Part shown: positions 13,115 to 27,100 of the stretch, in pieces
Numbering within the stretch: the first letter of the stretch is position 1
How the letters are laid out: each line of letters begins with the position of its first letter
Source: Cyclina sinensis
Lineage: Eukaryota > Mollusca > Bivalvia > Venerida > Veneridae
Direction of reading: 5' to 3'
Length of the DNA stretch: 64,000 nt
Assembly (NCBI GenBank): GCA_012932295.1
Contig: JAAONU010000019.1
Coordinates: forward strand, 23,755,908 to 23,819,907
The notes under the pieces: generated by a model
Databases searched by the model: none
Told to the model about the DNA's origin: nothing
Seen by the model: the letters and a program-made list of their open reading frames with translations, nothing else
Program-made: the position numbers and the translations under genes

Positions 13115-13845
13115 ACTTTTACTCAATGTCGTCTGTGTTCTGGTTTTGATTGGATTTACCGAATCATTGGGAGACCATATTTTTGATTTTCATAATATTC
13201 CAGACGAAATATTGAAGACATACAACGCATCTTCAACGTAATAAGAAACGCCATGTCAGTTTCATTGGTTGATTGCGTAATGTCTAAAGTGATTATTTAT
13301 GTACATGGGCAGTTAAGTAATAAAATATAACAATATCTTGGAAGACAACACATTAAGTTAGTACCGAAAACAGATTTTCCAGACATGTATATAATTTTTG
13401 AACATTTACTGCCAAAGGAAAATTTATAAAGGATACCTTTGCCTTTGATGGCTTAGCAACATTTATGATAAACAACAATAAACCAAGTTCAAATTAGTTT
13501 GCTTGAGTGCCAATATATATAATGTGATTTAAGTACTTTGTAAAATAAAAAAAGAACAGTTTATAAGACATTTTAAACACTTTGAAAATGGAACATTATT
13601 ATTGTTTTATAGGTTACAGGGGAAGTCACTGAACTCTATGCTTAAACATATATGCGTGTAAATATATTTTATTTGTATAAGCAGTGAAGACGTGTTTACA
13701 CAGGCTTTCGCTAGTTTATAGCATTATTTTGTGATACATTTGTACTGAATTTTCAGTCTTAGGGGCAGTTTTTTGTATGTGGTTTGCGCAATGTAATCAG
13801 AAATATTTTACATATTGTTTTATTCCCTTTCATGTACCTCTTTGA
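13115..13845 (+). pseudogene. Duplicated SLC13 terminal exon, copy 3 (no acceptor)
   Basis: Third unit, again without the original acceptor. It shares the CAC-to-AAC change with copy 2, has more 3'UTR substitutions than copy 2, and runs into unique downstream sequence at 13846. Confidence 0.8.
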
Positions 13846-14345
13846 CATCCATCATTTCTGTTTAATGTTCCTGCATATTTGTTTTATATTGCTTTACAAT
13901 TTTGCATTTCACATGTTTTTAAAGTACTGGCTTTTTAATACGGAACGAGTGTCTGAAATATTTTTCCTCCTCATGTATTTACTTATAAGAGCGGTTTGAC
14001 AAAAAAAAGAAATTGTGAAATAAGTGTTGAAAATTTTGCCATCTAGATTGTACGCTGAAATTTAAACAATAGTTTTTCGGCTGAAATCAAACAGGTAACA
14101 TACCTTTACAATTTAAATGCATTCCTGCCTTAATAAATACTAATGATGTCATATTTTTAGCTACAAACGTTACATATGAAAAATATGTACGTGAAATGTC
14201 AATTAAAGGTTAGTTCCCATTCTCTTTTTACATTGACACCTGTATCATTGCAGTGCTGATCTACAATTTCAGATGACTATCAATTATCTTTATGTTTTAA
14301 CAACAGTTGCCTATTTGTAAACGACAGCCTTGAATAATTCTTCAT

Positions 14346-14356
14346 TATTTCAATAA
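14346..14356 (+). promoter_or_regulatory. Candidate distal poly(A) signal of the SLC13 gene
   Basis: CAATAAAATTT lies in unique sequence about 500 bp after the triplication and is followed by a TG/T-rich stretch. AATAAA also occurs inside each 731-bp unit, so the real cleavage site cannot be chosen from sequence alone. Confidence 0.4.
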
Positions 14357-14939
14357 AATTTTCATGGCAGTGTTTGTTTTTGTTTTAATTTCATTTTATT
14401 AAAGCAGTTTAATTTATTTCTACAAAAATAATCTCACTGAAGAAGCATGATTCAGTAAACGTGATAAGGTTTTAATGAAACAAATCAAATTTACATATGC
14501 ATGCTAACAAATTGTGTATAGTCGTAACTACAAGGCTTACAAAAAGCATTGTTTTACCTCACGTGACTTTGCCATCTCGAATTTGCTCATGTATGAAATG
14601 AGCCAGTTCGTACAATCGACCTGTAATACGACGTTTTTACGTTTTCGACAAAACGATTTTACACTCACGCTTATCTGAAAAAAATAGCCTATTTCGAATT
14701 TCTATCTGTAGTCTGTATCGATAAGCCAGTGGGCAGTAAATATTGTAATAATCATATTTCGTTGCATGTATTGATAACGAAAAGAAGTTGTTTTTATTTC
14801 TGATATTATAAAATGATATGGGAGAAACCTATTCATAGACATCACTATACTGAAGTTTGTATATTCATTGAAATGTCACCAACACTTCTTCATGCCATAA
14901 ATATATTTGGCAAAACCTGACCCTCTAGACTCATTGCAT

Positions 14940-15640
14940 GTAACGATTAAATTATAAAAAGAGGGCCATACAACATTACATTTTCCTAGGAATATTTCTG
15001 TAAAGTTTGGTTTAAAATGGCCAAGTGGTTTAGAAGAAGATGTCATTTAAAGCCAAATATTTAAATCAATGGAGCGGAACCGTTTTAGCATTTTTAATAG
15101 AGGGCTATGTAAGAAACATTTCTGTGAAATTTAGTGTAAAATCTCCCAACCGTTTAGTAGAAGATGTTGTTTGATTTTTTTTCTATTTTTAGCTTTTGCA
15201 GCCCTTATATGCAATGGAGCGGAACGGTTTGAGCAATTTTAGAAAAGAGCGTTATAAGGAACATTTCTGTCAAATTTGGTTTAAAATGGCCAAGTGGTTT
15301 TGGAGGAGATGTCATTTGAAGCCAAATATTGATGAAAATCTATTTTTAGCTCTGGCAGCCAGTTTGTTCAATGAAGCAGAACCGTTTTAGCAATTTTAAT
15401 AAAGGGCTATATATGGAACATTTCTGTAAAATTTGGTGGAAAATCACCCAGCCGTTTAGGAGAAGATGTTGTTTGATTTTTTTTCTTTTTTTTAGCTTTT
15501 GCAGCCCTTATGTGCAATGGAGTGGAACGGTTTGAGCAATTTTAGGAGAGGGCAATATAAGGAACATTTCTGTAAAGTTTGTTAAAGAAAGCTTTTTGTT
15601 TAGGAGATGTCATTTAAAGTACAAAATGTTGACGACGGAC
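14940..15640. repeat. Degenerate ~150-bp modules (AAATGGCCAAGTGG type)
   Basis: Four to five imperfect modules recur here, each with 'GAACATTTCTGTAAA', 'GGCCAAGTGGTTT' or 'CACCCAGCCGTTTAG', then 'GATGTCATTTAAAG' or 'GATGTTGTTTGAT', then 'TTTTAGC' and 'AATGGAGCGGAACGG'. A related segment closes the repeat block near 55.7 kb. The small open frame at 15196-15390 is only this repeat read through. Confidence 0.7.
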
Positions 15641-15689
15641 ATACGACAATTGTGCAAACGTAATTGACATCTGGAGAATAATACATGCC

Positions 15690-16928
15690 GCCCAAATATC
15701 AGATAGATTAGATAGATTTTATTTCATTACAACCAGAAGGTCATAGACCCAAGTGGCACAAAATACAGTGATACATATGGCGGCAAACAGTGATCATGAA
15801 GTTAACTATAATGTACATGCAATATTCAATGCAAATAATATGATGTACACATATATGAATTAAACTTTAAAAGCACAAAAATTCCGATATGACGGCAAAA
15901 GAAACACGTATCCATAAAACGTGTCCATCTTGTCCGAAAGAAACGAAGGTGACAAGAATGGATGTATGGATCGTTACAAAATTGTAGATAAGCAAACAAA
16001 AAAAAAAACGCTTTAAGAATAAAGAAAGTAAAGTGCACTGATACTTGTCAAAAAACGTATCAGCATTAACACAGAATGTCCATCTTGTCCGAAAGCGAAA
16101 GTGGCAAGAGGGAACTACATGCACTTGTTTTAATACACATATAAAACTAAACAAACTGTTATGACAGAGTTTCTACGTGTATTAATGTTATAACAAATGG
16201 AGAAAAACGATTTAATGTCTTAAGTATAATTCGCTGTTTCTAAAAATGAATGACTTTTCTACATATATGCCTAAATTCTTTATAACCTGTTCGTTTTCAT
16301 TATTTAAAAGTTCAGTTAACTTAAACATACTTGGACGGCGCCAATAATATTCAGATATATATTTTTTTCTAAGTTCATTATACCTATTACACTCTAAAAC
16401 AAAATGGTATTCGTCCTCTAAACAATTACATAAATCACAGTTCCTTTCGTTTAATGGTGTATTTGTCCACCTACCAGTTTCTATATGCAGTCTATGTGAT
16501 GATAAACGTAGACGAGACAGATAAATACGATACTTTTGTATGTTTATAACATTCAAATATGGTTGAAACCTATGATTTGAAATTTGTCTATAAAATAATG
16601 CTCTACTTGACTCATTGAGTCTTGCTGACCAGTTTTGTAAAAATTGATCCTTAATTCTTTGTTTAACGTTTAATAAAAATACATCATCATTACCAACACC
16701 TTGAAAAAGCCAAACATCATGAAAACCAAGCCTAAAAAGTAAATCTCTTAGTAAAGAACACCAATTTTTTATATTAGGGTTTCTATCAACATCTTGCATC
16801 AACATAAGATACACCTTTTTAATGTATTTATTTTCATCTGTGGATAAAATTTTTAACCAGAATTTTATTATATTATAATACCTAAGGTTTTGAAGTGGAA
16901 TCAAGATGGCATGTAAAAAAAGTAGCAA
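15690..16928 (-). mobile_element. 5'-truncated LINE, C-terminal part of reverse-transcriptase ORF plus 3' end
   Basis: The minus strand from 16928 to 16212 is open for 238 codons. It encodes the C-terminal region typical of mollusc and cnidarian LINE polyproteins: 'YRIYLSRLRLSSHRLHIETGR' type sequence followed by a zinc-knuckle, C-x2-C, then H-x4-C (CDLC...EYHFVLEC). No catalytic reverse-transcriptase core remains. The frame starts at a non-ATG codon in an A/T-rich run, so the 5' end is truncation, not a gene start. The 3' region continues to about 15690, ending in ATCTATCTAATCT-like sequence when read on the minus strand. Confidence 0.8.
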
Positions 16929-16929
16929 A

Positions 16930-18178
16930 AAAAAAATTATAAAAAAAACAGAACAGAAAATAGTTTATATTTTACAGACATATATTTACGTATTTCCGTA
17001 TTTTACAAGCGGTTTAAAATGTCTTAACATTGCTCGACATGAGGAAATAACAGTTTAAACAAGTCTTTTTATAACCAAACCTTTGGATTTTTAGCTCACC
17101 TGAGCGTGTTGCATATTTATTCAATAAGATGACCAAAGTTTCATTAATACCTTTCCACTGGTTCATGAAATAGTGAGCTGACACGAAATTTGTCCAAAAC
17201 ATGTTCTATCCATAATTGTGTAACTTCAGCACGTCTGGAATTTGGTTCTGCAGGTTACCTTGATGAAATTTATATCTGATATAACTTTCATAAATTTACA
17301 GCAAGGTGTTTAGAAGATATGGCATGGACAGCAATTCGGTGGCTCAAAAGCTGTGACCTGTATGTAAAGTGATGGGCTTCAAATGTTAGTTCTGTTAGAT
17401 CAAAGTGAGACGTAGAAGGTGAACAACTATAACATATCAGCCTATAAAATGGGTTCACGTTCGGAGGCGAAATAGTGAGACTATTAGTTCTGCACATCGA
17501 CTCAGTGAGATTAACATTTGACATTAGTTTCATCAATATCCTTCAAGGGGCTCTAGTGCAACAGAGCGGACACAAAGATGCTAACAGACGGATTGAAAAC
17601 CAGGAGCGTAACATAATACGTCCCTTCGGACGCATAAAAATGACGTTCCTTCGGACACATAAAAATGACTAAGTGTGACCATAACGTTGTGGCGAAAAAG
17701 CTCAAACCTTCGCTGTGCACATCGTCTCAGTATATTTCTTACACGATGGATAAGTTTTTGTTTCTTTCCAGGAAAAGGAGTTAAAATCTAGTAATCTGAG
17801 TACGAATATTTAATTGTAAAAACGGGTACCCAAAGGTTTTTCCCGGGATTTCCTTTTCGCAGTAGATATCACTGAAAATCGAACTGGGATAAGGAATAGG
17901 ATATTATGTTTCGTTATGTATGTATTACTTCAAAAGCATTCAATGCTTATACTTTTATGAACTTGAATTAAAAATTCATGAACATTACCACATTGTCGTG
18001 TTTGTTAATAAATGCACAAGAACGCGCTACGTATTCAAATACATATTTGAAATGACTTAGTGCGTGACTGGTTTCATTCACAGAGCAGACGATAATAAAA
18101 TAAATTATGGCTATACATAAATAAGAGTCAAAAACAAATTGATATTAAAATGTTAAGTCAGTGTGAAGTCAACCAGGC
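16930..18178. other. Intergenic region upstream of SLC28 copy A
   Basis: Holds a short stretch beginning 'TTTTAGCTCACCTGAGC' (17089-), similar to the ends of the GACGG-bearing repeats near 54-56 kb, and a small direct repeat 'CCTTCGGACRCATAAAAATGAC' split over 17624-17670. No promoter motif stands out. The 5'UTR of the downstream gene must lie here or be spliced in from here. Confidence 0.5.
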
Positions 18179-21100
18179 ATGGAGCTTGTAGAAATTAAGA
18201 CAAAGAATCATATGGTAACAGCAAAAACTGACCATGGCGGTATATACCTAAGGTCAAGAGCTGATGACCATCCAGTTGGCGATTCTGATCAACAGAAAGT
18301 GGAGATTGTAGACGCACCCATAAATATGACTAGGCCAAACTGTCTAGAAAAATTCTTTGAGGAAAACTTTGATCGGATTGTTTTGCTTGGAAAGGTATTG
18401 TTATTCACAGGATATTTTGTGTATTTTGGGTTCGCCTTAAACTATCATATTGGAGACGAGGGCTCTTGGCGACTGATTGGATGTACAATTTTTGGGCTCT
18501 TGATTATAGCCTGGGATTTGTTCAAGAAGACGGAATGTTACATGGGCTGGACCTCGTTGGTTGACAATGTTTATGACGAGTACTTGAAGGGGAAACGACG
18601 ATTGGTCGTAAGATGGTTAGTAACTGTTAGCTGTACATACAAAATTCTTAAAATGAAACCCAATATGGAGCGGTTCATTTAAAGAAAGGCATAGGTTTTG
18701 CCCTTAAAAAATACGTTTAAAAAGTGACAATGTCTGAAGTTGAACATTAAAATACATGACATATAACTTTTCCAAAATTAATATACGAAAGTTTCAGTTC
18801 ATGAAATATCCTTTGGATATATTACGCTATTTTCTGTACTCATTTTTATGCTTTTTTTAGGTTCCTTTATGTTGCCATGACAACTTTTATTGTTGTGTAC
18901 GTGGTTCTATATGTGGCAATGGAGACACCGGCGAATCTATGGTCACTTCTAGGACTATTTGGTTTCCCATTTCTCCTCTTCTTGTTTTCCAAAAATAGAT
19001 CGAAGGTTAGTTGTCAACAGAAATATTTAACTTTGACATACGTATTATTATGCATGTTGAAAAGACTGCACTGTAAATATGTACAGAACTATACAAAAAC
19101 CAAATAACCAACATTTGGCAAAAGAAAATAACCACAATAAAATAGTCCTGTTGAACATTTTTGTTATACTAAAAAGATGAAGAGTAAGTTATTTGACTAA
19201 TTTCTCAAAGTCAAACGATATAATCTTAATAATATAATATTTATATATAGTATAATAATATATAATATTTATTGTATTTATTCAAAATTATTTTGTTTGT
19301 GCGCGCTATGATACACATTGATGAAAGTAGAGCTGTTATAACACTTATACCTTTTCCTGCGGATATACGTTTGAATAATCGAGTATTATTTTTGTGCCAT
19401 ATTTGGCAAAAACATGAAGAATATACTATAACTGTCTCATCATAATGATGATTATTATCAATTTATGAGAAATATTTTTTAACAACGGCTTTGATAAACC
19501 GTACTTATGTTAACATTATTCATGTAAAATGCAAACTTCGAAAGAGAAATCGTTGGATGTACAGGTTTACTTCGAGTTGAAACTTTGAAATTTGATGTCA
19601 AATCCAAGACAAAGATTTTAAATTTATCAATATTATTTTAAATGTATTTACATTAACAAGGTTTACTTTCTTGTTGTTTAGCATGTATTTATTTAAAATT
19701 AAGCCATATTACACAATTGTAAGACTAGCCAGATAACACGGTTTTGTTACTATATTTAGGTCAACTGGCACACTGTATACTGGTCCATGGCGCTTCAATT
19801 TACGATGGCGTTATTAATACTGAAGACAAGCTGGGGAGCGTCCATTATACAATGGGTGGGGGACAGACTGGAAGCTTTCATTAGTAATGGTGCTGCAGGA
19901 AGTAAGTTCGTGTTTGGTCAGAGCTACATGGACCATGCCTTTGCTTTTGGTGTGAGTTTTATTGCTTTTGTAAATTATAAGAGGTAAACAAAATTCAAGC
20001 TTTGTTTAATATAGTTTTCAAACAGAGCAGTTACTTTTGACGTTTTCTGCAGCTTCACTGAATAAAACTACACTGTTTCTGTTCCTTTATTTGACTTGTC
20101 CATCATTCAGTGTCGATATACTTTTTCATTGTTTTTATAAATATTTAAAGGAATTTATAGAAAATGTATTGTTTGACTAAAAACAGAATTAATAATGACC
20201 GAAATGCACGGATAGACATATATTTATTAATCATGACTTCCCTTGGTCACCAAGGAAGAAACAATTACCGCCGTTTTGGTAAATCTTAGGGTGTCTTACA
20301 GACGATATGGTCCTTCATAGGGCGGATAGGTCAGTTCGCCTATATACAGGATATTTGTTTGTTTTTCGTGAATATGGAATATATGTCATCGAGGAGTGAT
20401 ACAATTAAATATTTTCACGAGCGCGTAGCGCGAGTGAAAATATAAAAATTGTATCACTTCGAGATAACAAATTTTCTATTTATTTAATGCTAACATTTGA
20501 AAAAGAATGAAAAAATATTAAGAACTTTTTTTTATACTTACCATTGATAAACGCGCGTATGAATACATGATAGTGGCTCTTCAATTGCACAAATTCCGCC
20601 ATATTGAATTTTAAGCGACAGAAATCGATCAAACTTGCTTGTAGAATTTCAACGATTTATTCAACTTGTGCACCATGACTCAAAACGATAACATGACTGA
20701 AATTGGGAAATTTTTAAACATTGACACTGGATAACTTGTCATTGAAGGTAAGTTCTTAATTTTGTCTTTATTTTTTAGTCACGTATGACAAAAAAATATG
20801 ACTCATGAATGTCGGTACATGTACATGTACACATTCAGCCTTGACACACTGACATATCATTCATTGTAACTGTCAAACTGCCAAGGGAGGTAATTGAAAA
20901 AATAGTCCGGCATTTCTACTGTGAGTGATATAGAATCTATATCACTCACACTGTGAGTTGATATGGAATATATCTCAATGATAGAATTCAGTATTTCACT
21001 GGTTAGCATTAAATAAAAAGGATTATCAACTGTCTTTTTTATTCAAGCGATTTATAGCATCACTGTTTACATGTCTTACTTTCCTGTTCTGAAGCAAAGA

Positions 21101-24100
21101 CCTATTATCTGACATGTCAGTCAGAACTAGGTTATACTCAATGGTTACAACTGCTGTAAAACTAAGCGATGAATATATTGTTGTCGACGCATGGAAATGA
21201 ATATTGAAATGACTTTGTTTCTTTCTTTTTTTCTGAATATATTATCTATGTAACGCAGATTTGCTTATTAAGACCAAACCTCTTTTGCATTTAATGTTGC
21301 ATGTATAACGGATAAATAACCTTTTATCTTTAAACAATGCCATTAAATCAAACCAGATATTATTACCCACGAAACAACTTCTGGTAGCCTGTTAGTCCAC
21401 AATATCATCTAATCAAAACCAGGGCTAAAAAAACGAACCAAATATTTGAGTATCAATTTATAACATTTTATTTTATGCTAACCAATGCAATACTGCGTCT
21501 CTATCAGTGAAATTGGTTATTTCATGATATATTTCAGTAGATTCCATATCACTCACCTTGTGACTGATGTATTAGTAGATTCCATATCACTCACCTTGTG
21601 ACTGATGTATTAGTAGATTCCATATCACTCACCTTGTGACTGATGTATTAGTAGATTCCATATCACTCACTTTGTGACTGGTGTATTAGTAGATTCTGTA
21701 TCACTCACCTTGTGACTGATGTATAAGTAGATTCCATATCACTCACCTTGTGACTAATGTATTAGTAGATTCTATATCACTCACCTTGTGACTGATGTAT
21801 TAGTAGATTCCATATCACTCACCTTGTGACTGATGTATTAGTAGATTCCATATTACTCACCTTGTTACTGATGTATTAGTAGATTCCATATCACTCACCT
21901 TGTGACTGATGTATTAGTAGATTCCATATCACTCACACTTGGACCGATATAGATTCCATTTCGCTCGTAGAATTGCCGGAACTATATTATACATGCCTCT
22001 CTTTGTGCTTTTAAGTTTTACAGACTGTTTTTATTTTGTTAACAAGTTATATATTAATTATTAATATAATCATCTACAGAAAACAAACAAAATATTTTTT
22101 CCCAGATATTTTCTTCAATCATTTTTACATTACAGTCTTTGGTACAAGTCTTTGTTCTCATCGTTGGGATGTCCGTCTTGACTTATCTCGGTGCCATAAA
22201 ATTCGTTGTGGAGACCCTCGGGAGAGCACTGGCATTCTGTATTGGTACGAGTCCGCCAGAGGGCATAAACGCCGTGGGAAATATATTTCTGCATGTGGTA
22301 ACTAGATAATATAGAATGTCCATTGTGAATTTGTTTTTGAATATTCAAACTGCGACAGTTTAGCTTTCTCTGTTTTAGTTAGCAATTAAAATGTAAACTA
22401 ACTTTAATTTTCTATAAAAACACCACTCTGGAATAATAATTACACGTGAAGATAAAATGGAAATAGTATACAGTTTGTTTTAAATAAAATCTTGAGGCAT
22501 TTACACATACAGTACAATACGTCTTAAATACCAAGGAATAAAGAAACTTTTAACGATATACATGACACTAGCTTTACAGCAGTCTAAAGTAACCCCTTCA
22601 ATACGAAATCAAACTCATAAACCTAAAACAAAGTTTTATATCTACCTTAATCGAAAATGAAAGGTCAACATACAGGACTGTTTAGGTAACACTGCTTTTT
22701 AAATTCACAGTTTTCTTGACAACGTGAAATCATTATTGAACAATACTACGAATCTTGGCCGCTTCAAGAATTTTGGTGGTATTTTTAAGCTTCTCTTTGC
22801 CAAAACTCCAGCTTCTCGTTACCCGAAATCCAACAACTCGTTGTGTAAAATTGAGCTTTTCTTTACCCGAAATCCAGCTACTCGTTGCCCAAAATCCAGC
22901 TATTCGTTACCAAACATTCAATTACTCGTTGCCTTAAATCCAGCTACGCACTGCCAAAAATTCATCTACCCGTTGCCTAAAATCCAGCTACTCATTGCCA
23001 AACATTCATCTACCCGTTGCCTAAAATCCAGCTACTCATTGCCAAACATTCAAATACTCGTTGCTTAAAATCCAGCTACGCTCTACCAAACATTCAGCTA
23101 CTTGTTGCCTAAAATCGAGCTACTCATTGCCAAACATCAACTACTCGTTGCCTAAAATCTAGCTACTCATTGTCAAACATTCAACTGCTCGTTGCCTAAA
23201 ATCCTGCTACTCATTGCCAAACATTCAACTACTCGTTGCCTAAAATCCAGCAACTCATTGCCAAACATTCAACTACCCGTTGCCTAAAATCCTGCTACTC
23301 ACTGCCAAACATTCAAATACTCTTTGCCTAAAATCCAGCTACTCATTGTCAAACATTCAACTACTCGTTGCCTAAAAACCAGTTACTCATTGCCAAACAT
23401 TCAAATACTCTTTGTCTAAAATCCAGCTACTCATTGTCAAACATTCAACTACTCGTTGCCTAAAATCCAGCTACGCACTGCCAAACATTCAGCTACTTGT
23501 TGCCTAAAATCGAGCTACTCATTGCCAAAACATCAACTACTCGTTGCCCAAAAACAAAGCTACTCATTGTCAAACATTCAGCTACTCGTTGCCTAAAATC
23601 CAGTTATTCAATGCCAAACATTCAACTACTCGTTGCCTAAAATCCAGCTACCCAATGCCAAACATTCAACTACTCGTTGCCTAAAATCCAGCTACGCAAT
23701 GCCAAATATTCAACTACGTGTTGCACAAAAACCAGCTATTCATTTCCCAAAATATTGCTTCTCTCGTTACCCACATCCTACTTTTCGTTGCCAAACATTC
23801 ATCTCCTCTTTGCCTACAATCCAGCTACCCAATGCCAAACATTCAACTACTTTTTGCTCAAAATCCAGCTACTTGTTGCCTAAAATATAGCATCTCGTTA
23901 CCCAAAATCCAGCTTTTCGTTGCCAAACATTCAACTACTCGTTGCCCAAAATCCAGCTCTCTTTTTATTGCCCAAGTTCCAGTTATTTAGCCTTGTTCAT
24001 TGGTATGTAATATTTTGTTTTCTGATAAAATTGAATTGTAGTTTTTCATAGTAAACTCCTTTTGGTGCATCCTTAGACTGAAAGATCCGGATTAAACATT

Positions 24101-27100
24101 GGTGACTTTCATTTTAAAAGAAAACATTGTTTTCTTAAAATGTCGATTTAATTTTTTCAAGTTTCATTACCTGGTGTGCTTCGTAACATTCAGACATGAA
24201 AGTGAAACGGTGTCCTTTTAAGTTTTCCGCTGAAACATTCTTTAAGTATACAGGAGCAGATTTACACTGTCTCGCAAAAAACGGTCCAGTACAGTTTTGC
24301 AAGCTATAGATAGAAAGCTATCGTAAATAACCGTTCTTTTCCATGTCTTTCAGTATAAACCGTTTAATACTGCATCAGCATGGGCCGATCACGTCTTTTT
24401 TTAGCAAATTATAAGCTCATTTCATTTTTTCGGGGCCACTGATTTTGTATGGCCTCATTGAAATCTGAAAATTAAATAAGTATTTGTTCTTCATTCACTT
24501 CGACAATGTTTTGCATTTTTGTACTCATATCAAAATAATAAATCTCTTCGACTGTTTACTTTTCCCTAGCCTTAGTCATTATGCATAATTATTACTTTGA
24601 TATCATTTTGTTACTGTGTAACATGTTTTTCTCACAAAGTTGAAATATTGAAATTTCAAAATATAATATTTTTCCCACCAGCAGTTTCACCTCATGTGCT
24701 ATGGGGTCAGTCGTAACAACTCGGCCTTTTCCGACAACTTCGTATAATCGGTGTTCCGATTGCTGTGGAGTAGGACAGTCAGGACGGTGCAATATTCATT
24801 ACTAGAATTAAAGAACAAACTAGTCTCATATTTCTAGGAATATACTTGAGACAGTAACATGAAATAATACATAAGTAAACTGGGTAATAGTAGTTGGTGT
24901 AACTGTGTAATAAATTATATATACTCAGCAAAAAAAGAAACGGTATATTCATATTTAAATAATTTTGTTGGGAAAATATATAGCCATAAAATTGTTATAT
25001 CATGAAGGGACAATCTGTATGCTGCAAGTTGATGCACGCCATTATGACGTAACTAAACGTTTGTGGTATTTTAAGTGTGTCAATAGCACGTCTTGCTGCT
25101 AAATACCAAGCCTTTGGCACCGTCTATAATCGTTGTAAATCTGGCAGGCCGCGAGGTTCGACTCCAGCGGAAGACCGTTATAACATGACGTCAGACTAAT
25201 GTAACCGATTTTTGCCCGCCACAATTAGTGCCGCCATAACGCCCGGAATGACAAAAAACGAAATCAGCCTCCAAACTGTGAGAGGCAGCCTGTCTTCAGT
25301 GATGAATCTTGGCTTGCTAAGATCGTTATGATGGTCGAAAGCCTCGTTACGAACGAAGAAATAAACGTTACTTTGAAGTATTCGTCTTCAAGAGAGATCG
25401 TTTCGGCGGCCCTAACGGCATGAAACGGAATATCTTACAGTGTGAGCTCAAAGTAAGTTGTTGTGTACGGTATCTTGACAGAGCAGAGATATATTGTTGA
25501 TATCTTAAGACTAATTATAGTTCTTTTCTTTGCCGCCTATCCATAAATTGTGTTATTCCAATAAAACAACGCTCATTGTCACGGGCTGCAAACATTGAGT
25601 GTAACCGTGGCAAGCTTTATCCCTGACCTGTCTCCTATTGGACATTCTGGACAGCGCGCGGGGACGTCAAAATCCGCAGACAAGCGAGGAATTGAAATGT
25701 CTGCTGCCTGAGGAGTGGACTGCACTACTACAACAATTACAACATCTGGTACGGACACTGACCCGCTGAATGTGACGCTGCTGTGTTACTGTACGCGACG
25801 CCAACGTATGAGCCATTGATTATTTGTGACACAGGGATTCGCCTATGGTCTTTTTGAAAGCAATATGCGCAACCTCTCTTAATATTGACGGTTTTTGCGT
25901 TGATATTTTGTTCAAATACAAATGTATTGTCATAACTAAGGGATGTTTGTGACGTTCCTTGTTGGCATGAAAATTAAATGTTGGACGCTTGTTGTTTCGC
26001 TTAAAAAGTAAAGCTTTAAAAATTACTGAAAATGAATAAAAATTATTTAACCAATCATACAATACCGGATTTCCATCTTTGTCAATCAATTTCAGGAAAA
26101 TAAAGGAAAAAGGAAATATACGGGGACGCTGAGGCGTATATCATACTTTGAAATCACCAGATATGCTTTCGAAAACCCAGAGCTCTGACACTGGTCCTGG
26201 TAACTTGGTATGAATACTAATGTGAGTGATATTATCAAAACTGTATGCTGCATGTATATACGTGTATACATGTACATTTATAATTGATAGAATGCGTCAA
26301 GAAATTTCGCCCGGGATTTGATTTACACATACGCTGCAGTTGATATGTGACATTAAAAATGTATATAACAGCAGGAAGTTGCAGTCAAGGACCTTCATAC
26401 TGTAAGAGTTACTTGCCTTCCTTATCAACCGTTGAAAAAAAAAAGATCCGCTTATTTATGTTTGTCAGTTGCGTGAATTGCTATATATGGACTGGAAGGT
26501 ACGAAATCGTCTGCAAATGTTAATCAGCTATTGATGAATATGTTCTAAGTACTATTAAAATATTACAGTTACCTTCTCGATATGCCATGAATGCCAGGCC
26601 GAGAAATTCTAAATACATGATGCGCTATTCAAAACATTGAAATGATAACAACTCGCGATTTACAAGGCTGGATTCTGCAACGAGTAGCCTCCATATATAT
26701 TCCTGTCTCAGTTCACTAAAAACGTACATTCTAATACAAAGTTATCAAACACAGATAGAAAATATAAATATCTATACACTGTGTCCCACTATTCATATAA
26801 ATTCACTCTAGTTTTTTATCTTTCTTTCTTTTTTCTTACTATTTTTAAAGTGATGAAAGAGTGATTTCCCTGTCTAATGCCCAGTATACACTGTGTCCCA
26901 CTATTCATATAAATTCACTCTAATTTTCTATCTTTCTTTCTTTTTTTCTTACTATTTTCAAAGTGATAAAAGAGTGATATCCCTGTCTAATGCCCAGTAT
27001 ACACTGTGTCCCACTATTCATATAAATTCACTCTAATTTTCTATCTTTCTTTCTTTTTTTCTTACTATTTTTAAAGTGATAAAAGAGTGATTTCCCTGTC

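Larger units (their letters stand above)
11653..13845 (+). repeat. 731-bp direct triplication of SLC13 terminal exon and 3'UTR
   Basis: Three head-to-tail units (11653-12383, 12384-13114, 13115-13845), each 731 bp and differing by few substitutions. Each contains most of the last SLC13 coding exon, its stop codon and the same 3'UTR with AATAAA (about 11856 in unit 1). Unit boundaries fall 11 bases inside the exon, so units 2 and 3 lack the splice acceptor and the first codons. Unit 1 is the functional exon; units 2 and 3 would be transcribed as 3'UTR or not at all. Unique 3' sequence resumes at 13846. Confidence 0.95.

Noticed and set aside
12384..13845. Alternative last exons of the SLC13 gene
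   Set aside because: The repeated units start inside the exon and have no AG acceptor before them, so normal splicing to them is not supported.
22724..23990. Several repetitive open frames (60-114 codons)
   Set aside because: Explained by a 22-bp period in a satellite; all three forward frames are similarly open.
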